A DNA stretch of 64,000 bases. It comes from Casuarina equisetifolia (Eukaryota > Streptophyta > Magnoliopsida > Fagales > Casuarinaceae). The stretch is from the NCBI GenBank assembly GCA_028551475.1, contig CM052361.1:9865501-9929500 (forward strand), given 5' to 3'. Below, piece by piece: positions 39,931 through 52,198 of the stretch; the stretch's first letter is position 1; each line of letters begins with the position of its first letter. The position numbers were made by a program, and so were the translations under genes. The notes below the pieces were generated by a model, which worked only from the letters and a program-made list of their open reading frames with translations, was not told the origin of the DNA and did no database searches.

Positions 39931-42893
39931 CTTTATATTTAATCAATCCATGTCAAATGGAGAGAGAAAGAGAAAGAGAGAAAGCATTTAGGGAATCAAA
40001 AAGAAAAAAAACAGATAAAACAAGATAAAAATCGAATAATTCCTAAAACTTGGGGGCAGGTTTCCAAAACCTCAACTTATCGGGGGGGTATATTCGGAAA
40101 ATGACGAGGGTGCTGATGGGACGGAGTTAGAAGTACACGAATATAACAAAAGGCTGCCCAAAAATTAGTAAATTTCTTTTTTTTTGTGTTTTCTCCCCGA
40201 CAATGATGACTAATTTCTAAATCGACCCCACTTCCCTCAAATTCTCTCAGAATTATCTTGGGCTAATTCGCGGGACTTTCGGCCGCAACCTTAACTGCGT
40301 CGACTTGTCAATAACGTCGCAGCAACGAACGAGGTCGGGCTTTTTAAGAACAGAACTGGAAATTTCATATACTTCCCTCTTTCTACCAAGTTATCAACGA
40401 AAAGGGTGTCCTATAAGCAGTTCAGGTGCGGAATTTAGCTTGAAATGAATGTGATTTTCTTTTTGGGGGAACAGAAACAGAAGCAGATAAAGAAAGTTGA
40501 GTTGGAATGTGTTTTCCTTTAAGAGAGGAAGGACAAAAGTGGTCGGTGCTTATTGGCATAAAGGTTGTGCACTAAACACAGACTTGTTCTTCAAGAAGAT
40601 GACAGTTTAAAATAGTGCCTTAAAAAGCCAACAGTTAACAGGGTAAAGGTACATTTTTGGGCCCTCAAAAGTTCAATTACGTATTCTATTTGGTCTTTGC
40701 TGCTCTGATCCCCGTAATCCTGAGTCCAAGCTGATATAATCAGTGACACGGTCTAAGTTTCTGTTCTACAAAGATCGATGCTACAATTACACCAGTTCAA
40801 ATGTGTCGAGAGACTTGCTTAAGAAGGAACATCTTCAGCTTCAAGAAAGATGTTTGATCCATATTTTTAACAAGAGAAATTGCATGTAAAATGGGGCCTT
40901 ATAAGATCATTCAAGTGAGATTCAAATGAAGCAAGAAATTTCTAACCATTAAGCATTTTGGCATTAAGATTTAAGTTGACTTTATTCAACATTGAATCTA
41001 ATAGTGTTTAGGGTATAAGATAATAAGTATTAGACGAGTATGATAGTGAGTGTTATAAATAAAGTCTTCAACACATGCACTTTGTGTTAAACACGAGGTA
41101 ATAAGCTTTTAAATAGTAGTTACTTTTGACTAAATCAAGACTCCCAAATTTATGAAAAATTTAAATAATTCTTAATATATCATCTTGTTTTAAGTACTTG
41201 AAAATTAAGAAGATATTATTTAAGGGTGATAGATTGTTATATTTGAATGTAACCATTTATTATATGGAAAGAATTCCAAACTAAAATTGTCTAGGTGCTC
41301 TTATGATACCTAGAACCAAAGTTTTCTTAACAGCCAAACATGTCACACACAAGGCTTAAAAGGCTAAACAAGAAGATACATGCTTTTAAGCAACACAAAT
41401 ATATGGGTTTTACGGTAGTTAGAAATGAAATAGCACAAAAGGAACTAGAAATAGATGTAAAGAACTTTGAAGTAGTGGTTGAAGATAAGCATGTCTTAAT
41501 TTACAATATTAATGCAAGATGCATATTATTTTCAACTTAATGAGTAGTGAGACTTGTTTTCTGTTTGGGCCTTTAAATGTCTATCTATTTAGTTAACTCT
41601 GGTATAAAGGGGTGTATCCGAAAGGACATTATTCAGGCTTTTCATTGGAATAAGAATCCGAAATGTGAAAACAACGTAAGAGGGTGAGGTTCGGTAGAAA
41701 CTTCCACGAGTGGGAGAGACGTTTTCCTTGGACTGACAAGGCCATTATCGTCACGGGTCACTCAGATGCAGACAAAGGAAGCGTTGCGGACGTCACAAGG
41801 CGCACAGTGAATGGGATGAGGGTTAGCTAAGGCCTGCCGTGTCGTAGAAGGGATCATTGGCCCCTCTTTTTCATTAATGGGGTCCTTGTCCAGTAGTTGT
41901 TGATGCTTCTGCACAATGAACATCATCGCCATTTGTTTACAAAAAGATTGAGGAATATGTCTTTTTGAGGAAGGGTGTTGGCCGGTGATGTAACGGGGAA
42001 AGAACCTGCGTGTTAACATTCATCATGCCTGGTGCTGAGAGGAAACATTGCATCATGTGACTGAGACATTATTTTTTATGGAATTGCATGAAATGTTTAG
42101 AAGATATATGTTTTTAGATTAAGATGTCAACGACATAGAATAATTAGTATTTGATATGTTTTTATAAATAATAAGACATAGATCATAGATCTTAATCTAT
42201 TATTTTGTTTATATTTTTAAGCATTGACATGTCATATTTTTATATATATTTTTTTAAAAAAGCTATTTTTAATAATGTGAAACTATGATGACAATACCAA
42301 TATCAGAAACAAAGAAAGATAGGCATGTGTTTGTGGGGTCTTTTCTGCCAAAAAAGAGGGTGGAAAACGTAGTGGTTGACTTGGTGGTGTGGATGGAACA
42401 TTTGTCTCAGGTGAATGTCACGACCATGAAGATCATAAGTAATAGATTATCGAGATATTTTGCCTGTTAGCAATTGTACAGCCTACAATGGTCAAGTTAT
42501 GTATTGTATTGTTCCTTGTAGCAAGAGGATAACGAAAGGGAGGATCTTATAAGACACTGACAAATTCCTACCTTGTGATTTGATAGCTTAAGTTTGGGTC
42601 CAAACATATGAAACCAGCCCTGTCACTAACAAGAAGAAAATCACAAGGGCAAGCCCAATGGGCAAGATCCAGAGGGGCTGCAGAGGCCCACAGCAATACA
42701 CCTTTTGTACTTGGGCAATTGATGTCTGAAAAGAACAAGATGTACCTTCCCGGAGTTCCTAAATAGCAATCACTAACAAGGAGAAAATCATAGAGCCTTA
42801 ACAAATAGCACAAATTCCAGCCAAACCCGATTCTGTCTCTAGATCTCCGAGCTTCTCTCTCTAACTCTCCGCCCGCAGACATCCGCAGGGACA
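39931..42893. other. Spacer between divergent capping and DET2 genes
   Basis: Mostly AT-rich single-copy-looking sequence. The final 100 bp before 42894 are pyrimidine-rich and probably the DET2 leader. A 24-bp imperfect direct repeat beginning TCACTAACAAG occurs at 42623 and 42770. In the 400 bp before DET2 I saw no CGTGYG element, the site through which BZR1 represses brassinosteroid genes. Open frames at 41340-41540 and 41762-42019 are unrecognised and not called. Confidence 0.45.
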
Positions 42894-43673
42894 ATGATCT
42901 CAGATCAAAGCCTCTTCCATTACAGCCTTTTGACCCTCTTCCTTATCGGACCTCCAACTTTCATCTCCTGCTTCTTCTTCCAAGCACCCTACGGCAAGCA
43001 CAACCGTCCGGGATGGGGCCCCACCATGTACCCACCTCTGGCCTGGTTCCTTATGGAGAGCCCTACCCTGTGGCTCACCCTACTCCTCTTCCCCCATGGC
43101 GCCCACTCCTCCAACCCCAAGTCCCTCATTCTCATCTCCCCCTTCCTCTTCCACTACTTCCACCGCACCTGCATCTACCCACTTCGCCTCCACCGTAATA
43201 CGGCTCGCCGGAACACCGCTGGTGGGTTTCCAGTCTCCGTGGCAGTTATGGCGTTGGTGTTCAATACATTGAATGCTTATGTGCAAGCCAGATGGGTGTC
43301 GCAGTATAAGGATTACGACGGCGATAGGTGGTTCTGGTTGCGGTTTTTCGTTGGCTTGGTGGTATTTTTAGGAGGCATGGCGATAAACGTGTGGGCTGAC
43401 AGGGTTTTGGTGGGTCTAAAGAAGGAGGGTGGCGGGTACAAGGTGCCAAGGGGAGGGTGGTTTGAGCTGGTCAGCTGCCCGAACTACATGGGCGAGATAG
43501 TGGAGTGGTTGGGGTGGACCGTGATGACATGGTCATGGGCTGGACTAGGTTTTTGCCTCTACACGTGCGCCAACTTAGTGCCCAGGGCTTGTGCGCACCA
43601 TAGATGGTATTTGGAGAAGTTCGGGGAGGATTATCCCAAGAGCAGAAAAGCTGTCATCCCCTTCTTGTATTGA
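42894..43673 (+). CDS. DET2: Steroid 5-alpha-reductase DET2
   Basis: A single-exon gene of 259 residues, close to the 262 of Arabidopsis DET2, which is also intronless as I recall. It reduces the 4-ene bond of campesterol-derived 3-oxo steroids with NADPH, an early step of brassinosteroid synthesis, in the endoplasmic reticulum membrane. Hydrophobic spans lie near residues 10-30, 48-66, 76-88, 112-128 and 148-165, then the conserved C-terminal reductase domain. The signature SCPNYMGEIVEWLGW holds Glu201 and Glu204; a Glu in this segment is changed in the Arabidopsis det2-1 mutant. The protein ends KSRKAVIPFLY, typical of the family. It is convergent with CAC3, about 1.4 kb between stop codons. 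Confidence 0.96.
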   Translation: MISDQSLFHYSLLTLFLIGPPTFISCFFFQAPYGKHNRPGWGPTMYPPLAWFLMESPTLWLTLLLFPHGAHSSNPKSLILISPFLFHYFHRTCIYPLRLHRNTARRNTAGGFPVSVAVMALVFNTLNAYVQARWVSQYKDYDGDRWFWLRFFVGLVVFLGGMAINVWADRVLVGLKKEGGGYKVPRGGWFELVSCPNYMGEIVEWLGWTVMTWSWAGLGFCLYTCANLVPRACAHHRWYLEKFGEDYPKSRKAVIPFLY

Positions 43674-45069
43674 CTGACACGACCGTGTTTGTCGTTTCTC
43701 TCAGTTTTTGACCCTTTTTCAACTTTGGTTTTCTTCTTTTCAGCACTTAATAAGAAACTCGATCTAGCAATTAAGTTTGACCGAGTCACGAGCTTACGGA
43801 AACCATGAGCTTCAGTTTGATCAAACCCCTTTTAAAATAAAATATATGTTATTTTTTATAAATTAGTCTTTATGAAAATAAATATAGTTTGCATGAAATT
43901 AACGTTTAGAATTTAGGTCGTATAGTTATCCAAAATTCTGGTCCAAATTTTCTTTAAAATAAAATAGCTTTTTTTTTTTATCCCTTCCGATTTGGATTCA
44001 GGCTTTGCTCAAATTGCAGAGAGCGACGGACTGACACTGACGCAGAGAGTCAGAACGAAAGATGATCTTTATTGCTAATGGATGGCTCCGGCCAACCCCG
44101 CCCGACGGCAATCAAAACAAGGCTTCCATTATAGCGTCATTGTTTTCTTCACACTGCCATCGTTTGGCAGCCCCAACACACTAAACACAGAATCCTCAAT
44201 CATGGAATTGATTTTTAGTCTGGGAACTCACTCCTGTTTCCATAGTCATAATACCGACGGTAGCAGAAGCAGCAACAAGCGAGTGCAACAACATGCTATA
44301 TAGAAGACATGAACAATTAACCAAAAGACATTATTTCAAGTATTTGGAAGCTCTATTAGACTCCCTGTAGCACTCCCTCCATCTATACAAAGTTTTCGTC
44401 TACAAAGAAAAGAGTAATGTTCTACCAAAAAGAGAAAGAATTAAAAAGCAATAAAAAGGAAAAGAAGAGGTGTTAAATTGGAACAAACTAAAATAACATA
44501 AGCGTTCTTGTCGAAAAAATGCAGTTATGCTGTGTCCCTTGTAGATGCAAAACCTTGTGGATCAAAAAGAGAGAGCAATAGATGCTGGTGGTAGTGAAGG
44601 CAGTCGAAGGTCAATGTTTTCAATGCTCTGATCGATCACCTCCAGTTGTCTCTTAACCGCTTCGTAGCAAGATAACGAGCAACTCAATGAAATCATGCTG
44701 CACAATACCACAAACCGATGGGCATGATAATCCAAATAAGAGTAATTACAATAGGACAATACAAATAGTGCTACAAGTGAATCAGTTTACCAGGTGCAAC
44801 CATTTGCACTCGCTGAATCGTTCAGATCATTTCAAGAGTGAGGAAAGAAGTAATCTGAAATTGTATTCTCCCCGGTCTTAAGAAACACAAAAAAAAAAAA
44901 AAAAAAACTGATAGAGATGAATTTAAAACACCATCTTAACCCCAGCCATTCTAACAAAAAGTTCAAAGTACTTAATAAATCCTCCATCGGAAGGGGAAAA
45001 ATAGGCTGAGAGAGAGAGAGAGAGAGAGAGAAGAGAACAAAATGCATAATGAGGGAAAGGTAACTCACA
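43674..45069. other. 3' regions of DET2 and CAC3
   Basis: The left part follows the DET2 stop codon. On the minus strand a consensus donor GTGAGT begins one base after the CAC3 TAA (donor GT at 45068-45067), and a good acceptor TTGTGCAG lies at 44698. CAC3 may therefore have a 3'-untranslated intron (45068-44698) and a last exon running left from 44697. A (GA)12 run at 45008-45031 falls in that intron. The 65-codon frame at 44562-44759 overlaps the proposed last exon and is probably not translated. Confidence 0.45.
45008..45031. repeat. (GA)12 microsatellite
   Basis: Perfect GA run in the proposed 3'-untranslated intron of the carboxyltransferase gene. Confidence 0.8.
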
Positions 45070-47493
45070 TTAAGCAAAGGTGCGATTTGCACCAACATTC
45101 ATCTCCTCTCTAGGTTCATACGTAGCACCATCTTCTTTTGGATATTGTTCTTCTGAACTTCCACCCGATACTGTAGAAGATTCAATGGTTTTGGATATCT
45201 CTGCCTCGACCTTCTCATGCTTCTCTTTAAGGTCTGAAGATTCCAAGGCCTCAGCAAGGCCCTGCTTAATTTGTTGCTCCAAAGCTGCAATTCTTTTCTT
45301 GAACTCTTCATCGGGTGACTTTCCTGCCCTTGCAACCTCCAGCTTCAGTAGCTCAATCTTCTCCTTCAGATCAGTTGACTTTATAACATTTTCAATTCCT
45401 TCCTTAATTTCTTTATTCAATTCTTCTATCTTGACGTTGACATCTGAGAATGAAGTCTGTTCACCGAGCTCCTTTGCTTTTGACTTTACAACATCAACAT
45501 CCAAACCTAAGGATTTAAGTGCACCAGCCAATTCCAACTCTAACTCTTTCTTCGCGTTTATAATTTTCTCCTTCAGCTCGGGGTCCAAATCCTGATCCAT
45601 AGATGCCCCAGAACTTTCAATTTCATCCTTCAGTGCCTCGTATTTCTCCTTTATATCAGGCCGATTCATGACTTCTGAAAACCTTTTATTGATTTCCCGC
45701 TTTAATGTGGCACTCTTATTGGTCTTTTCGGCAAGAATCTTGGTTTTAGATAATTCTTTCAACATTTCAAGTTTATGCTTGAAGCTTTCATAATTAGGAG
45801 CTGCAGAGATGCCACGGTTGAGCTCATCCCTAAGCTTTTCAATCTTGTCCTTTAGGGCTGGCTCAAGTTGGTCCTGCAAATTTGCCTTTGAGAGTTCTGC
45901 ACGCAATGCTGTGAGCTTGTCCTTCAGCCCAATGGATTGAACAGCCTCAGAAAGTTCACTATCAACCTCTATTTTCAGTTTTTCTATCATCTCATCCAGA
46001 CCAGACAGTGGAGGTATGGCAGAGGGCTCCTTAGCATCCAACCTTTGCTGCATAAGTTTTTTGACCTCTTCTTCTATATTTAGATCTGTCTTCCTGATGG
46101 GTTCTTCTCTCTTTTTCATGTTGATTTTCTTCTGGGGATCTACAGGAAGTCCTTCTTCAAACCCACCAATATTTCGGAACTTGAGCATGCGATGCTTCAG
46201 AAGCGCTTGAGTGTCCATTGGTATGAGTTCCTGTGGAATGAATTATCTTAAATATGACTAGAGCTCAATATCTTTAATCCCTAATAGGAATTCATGTGAG
46301 GAAGGCACTTACATCCATTGATTCGTTAATTGCTTTTTTAATTTGTTGCGAGGTCCAATTAGGATCTGCATGTGCACCACCAAGTGGCTCCTGTTGGAAA
46401 ATACAAAGATTTCTTTGAGATATGATAGAATAGAACATAACATCGTAGAAGGGATTATCAAACTGAAATAGCAGTTATTAAGGTTAAGACAACAGGCAAA
46501 AATAATTAAAATATGTTGGTCTAGTAAAAAAATACACATAAAAGGTCCAAATAACACATCTATCTAAACCAAGATGTCTTTGGGGAAGAGAAGATCTTCA
46601 AGGAGGGATGTATTTAGAAAAAGAGGGAAATGCATTTGGTTCCAAGAAGCTCTATTCTGCTCCGCAGAGGAGTAGATTTGTCTAGTGTCCTATTTCCACA
46701 AACACCAATGTTTCAACCTAGGTTACTCTTTGGAAAAGCTGACCACTACCATGGACAGGATGGATGAAAATCACCAGGAGAAAGAAAATGGAAGAGAAAC
46801 AGCTGAACAATAAGGTAGGATCATTTACTGGTATAATGCCATCCGCAATCTGCAGCTTGCATAACTCTGGAGCGGTAATCTTTAGCCTCTCAGCTGCCTG
46901 CAAAGAAGAAACTTGCAATCGATATCATTAGATTAACCACAAGAAACTTGCACTAACTTGCAATGTTTAGCTTGCACACACAAGCCAAAGAGTGAATGTT
47001 GTACAAACCTTTGGAGCAGCTTTGGCAGTCTTCCACAAGATTGCTGCACATGCCTCCGGACTGACATTTGTCAAAAATACGTCCAAAACCAAAAGAGCAA
47101 ATATCAGCACATACTGACATGAGATGAGAAATATTTTCCATAAACTAGGTCAGGAAGGACAAACATTTTTCATAAAAGTCAGGAAGGCAAACATTTTGCA
47201 TAAACTGAGTCAGGAAGGCAAACATTTTGCATAAACAAAGTCGGGAAGGACAAACAGTCTGCATAAACATATATCTGGGACATGAAGACAGAAACATTCA
47301 TCAGAAAATTTATTCATGACTTTGACTATGGATGGCCAGGAGTTATCTAGCAATGCTCATATGAAAAGAGCATGAGTGACCAAACAAAGCTTAACATGAA
47401 AGTTGCTATTTGAGGTAGTGCCCCCTACGCAAGTAGAAAATTCCATTAGAGAACAGGAATCTACCATTTTTTGGTAATAGCCTTATAGGCCAC

Positions 47494-47524
<31 letters not shown>

Positions 47525-50500
47525 TTTTTTTTTTTCTCTCTTAGTTACCAGACAACTCCTCGTTCATGCAAAAATGAGCCATGATGTACCATCAAACCCT
47601 TTGACTGAATTCATTTTGCAAATGGAATGCACATAATTTATCCATAGCAAACAAAATTCCAGAAGCCTCGCTTGACTTATTATCATTTTCCACACACTAG
47701 TCTTAGTAATTAAGTCCAATAATCAGGTTGGGGTACACTCCACAACAGGTGGAAGTCAATATTATAATGTCAAATTGCTGAATTCTGCAATCAAAATTTT
47801 CTCTCAGGTGGAAGTTCTCGTACCTATTACCCACATACAGCAGCAAATTTCCTCCCATACGGGAAAATTTTATGAAGCATTTATATGATGTGTTTGTAAA
47901 ATGCCATAATTCCACAAAGTCAATATTTTTTTTCTGGTTTTCCTTTCAAAAGCAGCTCCACCTTCTCTTGCTACACAGAGTTCTCAAACGGATTAAAATG
48001 AACTAGCTGCACATTTCAGATCGTTGTCACTAAAAAATGCATATGACAAAGACATATTTGATGCCTCAGAACTTGTGAAATTACAGAGGCTGGAATCATG
48101 TTATGAGTCAAGAAAATGTGACAGTGGAAACCAACAGGAATTCTACTTTAAGCTAAAGAAGAGGAGAGAAAGTTACCATTGAAAACATTGGATTATTCAT
48201 GTCTTCTAATTACATGACAACAAGAAAGGGGCAAACACAGAACGGGTTGGCAAGTTGAAACTGATAATCCACTTTACAAATGACTTCACAAACTCGGAAT
48301 CAACAACCAAAGAGTGTAATATTCCAGACCTATTGCTAAATTCACTTTACAATTGACTTCACAGAATTCCAAATCAACAATCAAATAGTATAAATGTTCC
48401 AGATATATTGCCAAACGCACCCCCTTTGTTGAAAAGTAATTTTGAATTAATAATGTCTATCGCTGACATATTAACATGCTGCTTCTTTTAGACCTATATA
48501 TAGCATGCACCAGAAAAGAAGGGACTCATCCAACAGTACATTAGCACGTATCTTTAGAATTGTAATGGCAGAAAAGCCAATGTCAAATCACCTGGCAACA
48601 TAGAAAACTGCATTTTCAAGCATTAGCAATTTATTAGCACAGCCAATGGCGAGGGCACCACCAGAGCCACCTTCCCCAATGACAATAGAGACAATGGGTA
48701 CCTTCAGACCAAACATAGTCCTCAAATTGTGCGCAATGGCTTCACCCTGCATGTATGTGAACCATGGATATCAGTAGCCAGTATTAAAATTAAATCATGC
48801 AATGTTCAGAGCACAGCAATCTACATACTTGGCCTAGTTCTTCGGATTTAAGATCTGCAAATGCACCAGGGGTATCAATGAAAGTAACGATTGGAAACCC
48901 ATGGTGATCTGCATAATACATCATGCGTAGAGCTTTCCGGTAACTGTTTACATTCAAATTCTATAATTAGTGGCAGATACTGGATTTCAAATAGCCATGA
49001 ACTTGGCTAAAAAGTTAAAACAAATAACCATTCTGTTACAAAGCTAATAACATCTATTTATACCAATAGAACAAATTAAATTTCTTATCATTTGACATAC
49101 CCATGTGGAGTAGGCATCCCAAAGTTCCGATGGATGTTCTCTTTTGTGTTTCTACCCTTTTGGTGACCCATGAACATATACCTCCTCCCATCTATGGTTC
49201 CGATGCCAGTAACAATAGCAGGATCATCATATCCTGCCCGGTCTCCATGAAGCTCCACAAACTGTACATTGGGGACAAATCAAAGTCATTTACAAAAATA
49301 TTTAATTCAGCATCCATAAAGCTAAAGTTAAAAATCAATAAACTATAAGAAACTAGTAAATTGAAAAGTTCATGAGAATGCAAATCCAGCACCTTGTCAG
49401 TAATGTTAAACACATGATCAAGGAAAGTTGGCCTGTTAGGATGCCGTGCAATATTCACTCGCTGTATAGGAGTTAGATGAGTGTATAAATCCTTCAATGC
49501 CTGAAAATAAGAAATGAGGAATTGTGAGAGCATTTCGGAACCATAATCTATTCAATGAATTCCAAAATAGGCAGACAAGCATCCAACTCCCTGGAATTTT
49601 CATTAAGCAGAAGGCAAAATAAATGTCCACCATCGTACATTATTTATCATCTAGCGTCTCTTCTACTAATTGTACATAACCATTGGTAGCTTGCTAAAAA
49701 ATGTCAGAGTTCAGCGTGTCAAAAACTCTTTCATAATTTAAGATATAGTTTTCAGGTTCATCAGATGTACTTTCCATAATAAAGTCATGGCATTTGGCAT
49801 GTTCAAATGAATTTTTTAAAGGGTCCACAGAATAAGAAAAAAAGGGCAAGCAAGCTCATTGCTTCTTTTAGAAACTGAATATCTGGATAAGTTAAGTGCC
49901 ACCAGCAAATTGCAAGCAAGCTATGAAATCAGTAGCAAGGGCCAAAGCGACTCTCAAGGAAAAAGTCAAAGACTAGCACTAGGGATCAAATTTAAGAAAC
50001 CTCATCAACATTAGCATATCGGCAAATCAATTGTTGAAAAAAATATAAGCATGTCATTTAAGGTCTTAATTTATAGTTTCTTCGTATCTAAATAGTCTTG
50101 AGGAGACTTTATAGTTTTCCAAACCTGGTGATATTTATTCTCCAACGAAGTAATCTGATCACTGAAGTCCAGACCAGTTTCGTTTGCCATCTTCCGGACC
50201 TGCACTCAAAAGAAAAGCAGACCCGGATGAACCTAAGCGTGAAAGGAAAAATCGTTTCAGCTCAACGAACAAACAACAACTTCTGTAAAAGGGAATTACA
50301 TCGATGATTTTCTTCTCCAGGTCGACGAGCGGTCTCTCGAAGTCCAGAGTTACGGGTTTGGGCTTCCCCTTCAATGGCTTGAAATGCGAGAGGTGAGTGA
50401 GGATTCCTCCTTCAACATTCGGATCCGCATCATCGGGCCACGGATAGTCGTGCTTCTTCACCTTCCTCATCCTGGCGGTGACTGAGAAACCCCTGCTCCC

Positions 50501-50626
50501 CGTGCCCAAACGCGCCCGCCCAAGGGTTCTGAGAGGCACGGCAGTGAAGCCATTGCTCGAGCTCCGGAAAAGATCCGAAGCCGACGTTCCTCCGAACGCA
50601 ACCGGAGAATGAGATATCGAAGCCAT
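45070..50626 (-). CDS. CAC3: Plastid acetyl-CoA carboxylase carboxyltransferase alpha subunit
   Basis: Ten exons join in frame: 50626-50300, 50199-50125, 49500-49393, 49261-49101, 48943-48829, 48746-48592, 47060-47009, 46897-46829, 46390-46313 and 46230-45070, giving 766 residues against about 769 in Arabidopsis CAC3. It is half of the carboxyltransferase of the multisubunit plastid enzyme, which makes malonyl-CoA for fatty acids; its partner beta subunit is normally plastid-encoded. Residues 1 to about 50 are a Ser/Arg-rich transit peptide. The catalytic core is bacterial AccA-like: [56 protein letters not shown] and WKTAKAAP. The last exon encodes about 380 residues of charged helical coiled coil absent from bacteria; in Arabidopsis such a domain binds envelope CTI proteins. 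A leader intron is likely (acceptor 50689, donor 51136). Confidence 0.97.
47142..47268. repeat. Minisatellite in CAC3 intron, four ~31-bp units
   Basis: Four consecutive units each contain a GTCAGGAAGG-like phrase, then CAAACATTTTGCAT-like and a TAAAC start. The units differ by small indels. They lie in the 1.5-kb intron between exons 48746-48592 and 47060-47009. Confidence 0.85.
47495..47535. repeat. (TTC)n plus poly-T tract in CAC3 intron
   Basis: About seven TTC units run into about 20 T on the plus strand, which is an A-rich tract on the transcript. It is in the same large CAC3 intron. Confidence 0.8.
48270..48415. repeat. Two-copy ~73-bp tandem repeat in CAC3 intron
   Basis: Units 48270-48342 and 48343-48415 both begin CACTTTACAA and continue TGACTTCACA, AATCAACAA and TTCCAGA in the same order, with about 15-20 percent divergence by eye. 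Confidence 0.8.
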
Positions 50627-51962
50627 TACCCGAATCCGAAACCAGACTTCTCCGAATTTTCCGCCGAACCACAATTAGATCTCCTAAACTGCAAGCGCAG
50701 CTGGCCAAATCATAAATCTTGAAAAACAGTAATACAGCTTCTAAGAATAACTTTAAATATAGTAGTGCACCATTTGACATAAAACAGGAGTCTCAGTACT
50801 CCAGCTAAAAGTCAGGAAAAAAAAAACGGAAGACAAAAAGAAAGTGACCTTTCTAAATAATTTCTTACTCTCATAAAAAGAAAAAAGAAAAAAGAAAAAA
50901 AGAGCTTGAGCTTTCAATCAAACACTCCAACAATTCAGCATTCACTCAGCTAATCTATGTTCCTGTACCTTTACAAGGAATAAGAAGCTAATGAATCAAG
51001 TATACGATCCAAAAAAAAAAAGTTCTCATTTCCCCGATGCTTCTCCCATTTTCTCGCAAACCAAAAAGAAACAAAAAAACAACAACAATCTAGAACGATA
51101 ACAGAATCTGGACCACAAATTGAAAGCAGAAATTACCAGGAAACTAGTGAGAAAATGTCCGGAGATCCCTAGAAAGTACCACTAGGGATAGGAAAGATTA
51201 AGCAAGAGGACTGAGAGGAGGGGGGTATTAAGCAATGGGAAAGAAAGAGCGGAGCATCGTAGAGACCGCCAACTGGAGACACTGTTTGGGCGTTTCCTCG
51301 TGGAAGCGTGTGGGGGAGCGATGGAGCATACGTGCGGAGGGAGCTGGCGATACTTACTATGGAAAGAGAGGGACATCCGGGGTAATGAGCCAGCTTTTCC
51401 GGTTTGGCAGTTGAACAGGGATCCAAGTGCCGTTTCCACAGCCACGTGTCCTTCATCGATGCCTTCTATGATCTCTGTCCTTGGGTTTGACTCCGCAGCT
51501 GTTTTCATGTTGACCCAACCTTTAACAACAACCTAATCACGAAGCGTATTGATTGGCCTTTGGAATCTTCCATAAACATGTTTACCTGTCTTTAATCATC
51601 TATTAGATCTATCATTAATAACTAAAAAATTTCACTTTTAAAAGAATTCTCCCCTAAAAGCTGGTTATTAAAATATAAAAATTACTATTGTGTATTGTTA
51701 AAAATAGTAAAACTCGTGGTATCGACGCATTATTCTTGTAAGTTTTGCATGGTTTCCAAATTATTGGGAGGTTGCATGGTTGTCGGGGCTTGGATGGAGC
51801 AGTCAAACGGGGTTGATAGGATTAGGTGGCTTTACAGCTGAATGCAGCCTCGTTCTTTCCAATCTACACGTCAGTGAAGATGCTGCCATTATTCTAATCG
51901 GCTTTGGTGGTTGGCCATGGAAAATCGGACGGAAAAAGGGACAACGCGAGCCGACCTGCCAC
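50627..51962 (-). promoter_or_regulatory. CAC3 leader with intron, promoter G-box, then spacer
   Basis: On the minus strand a donor CCTG|GTAATT at 51136 and acceptor GCTTGCAG at 50689 suggest a 448-bp leader intron in CAC3. GC content is high at 51180-51500, as expected for a promoter and leader. A perfect GCCACGTGTC box lies at 51441-51450 (CACGTG core 51443-51448). From 51540 the sequence turns AT-rich and no gene is seen. The open frame at 51780-52019 is not recognised and runs into the tandem duplication. Confidence 0.5.
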
Positions 51963-52198
51963 GAAATTATGGAAAATATTGATGTTTGGAAAAACGATGG
52001 CAACTTGCTCGTTTCTTAAACGTTTTATTCTTAAAAAATGTGTAAAGACTTTCTATTAGATAGCAATCTTTTCATAATTATTTATGCGTACAATTACATC
52101 GTAACTACGTCGTATTAACTCTAAAACAAATCCTAACTACATTATATTATGTGTATTATATTCAACATACAAATATATACGGGACTTTATGTCCATTA

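Noticed and set aside
39367..39942. 191-codon open frame on the plus strand
   Set aside because: It is antisense to the capping-enzyme leader, ends in GA-repeat-encoded Arg-Glu runs and has no recognisable domain.
44562..44759. 65-codon open frame on the minus strand as a separate small gene
   Set aside because: It sits in the probable CAC3 3' untranslated region, with an acceptor site inside it and no similarity I recognise.
45070..50626. CAC3 as a plastid DNA insertion
   Set aside because: It has spliceosomal introns, a transit peptide and a plant-specific tail; the alpha subunit is normally nuclear.
51780..52019. 79-codon open frame on the plus strand
   Set aside because: It crosses the start of the tandem duplication, has no homology I recognise and no intact copy in the second unit.
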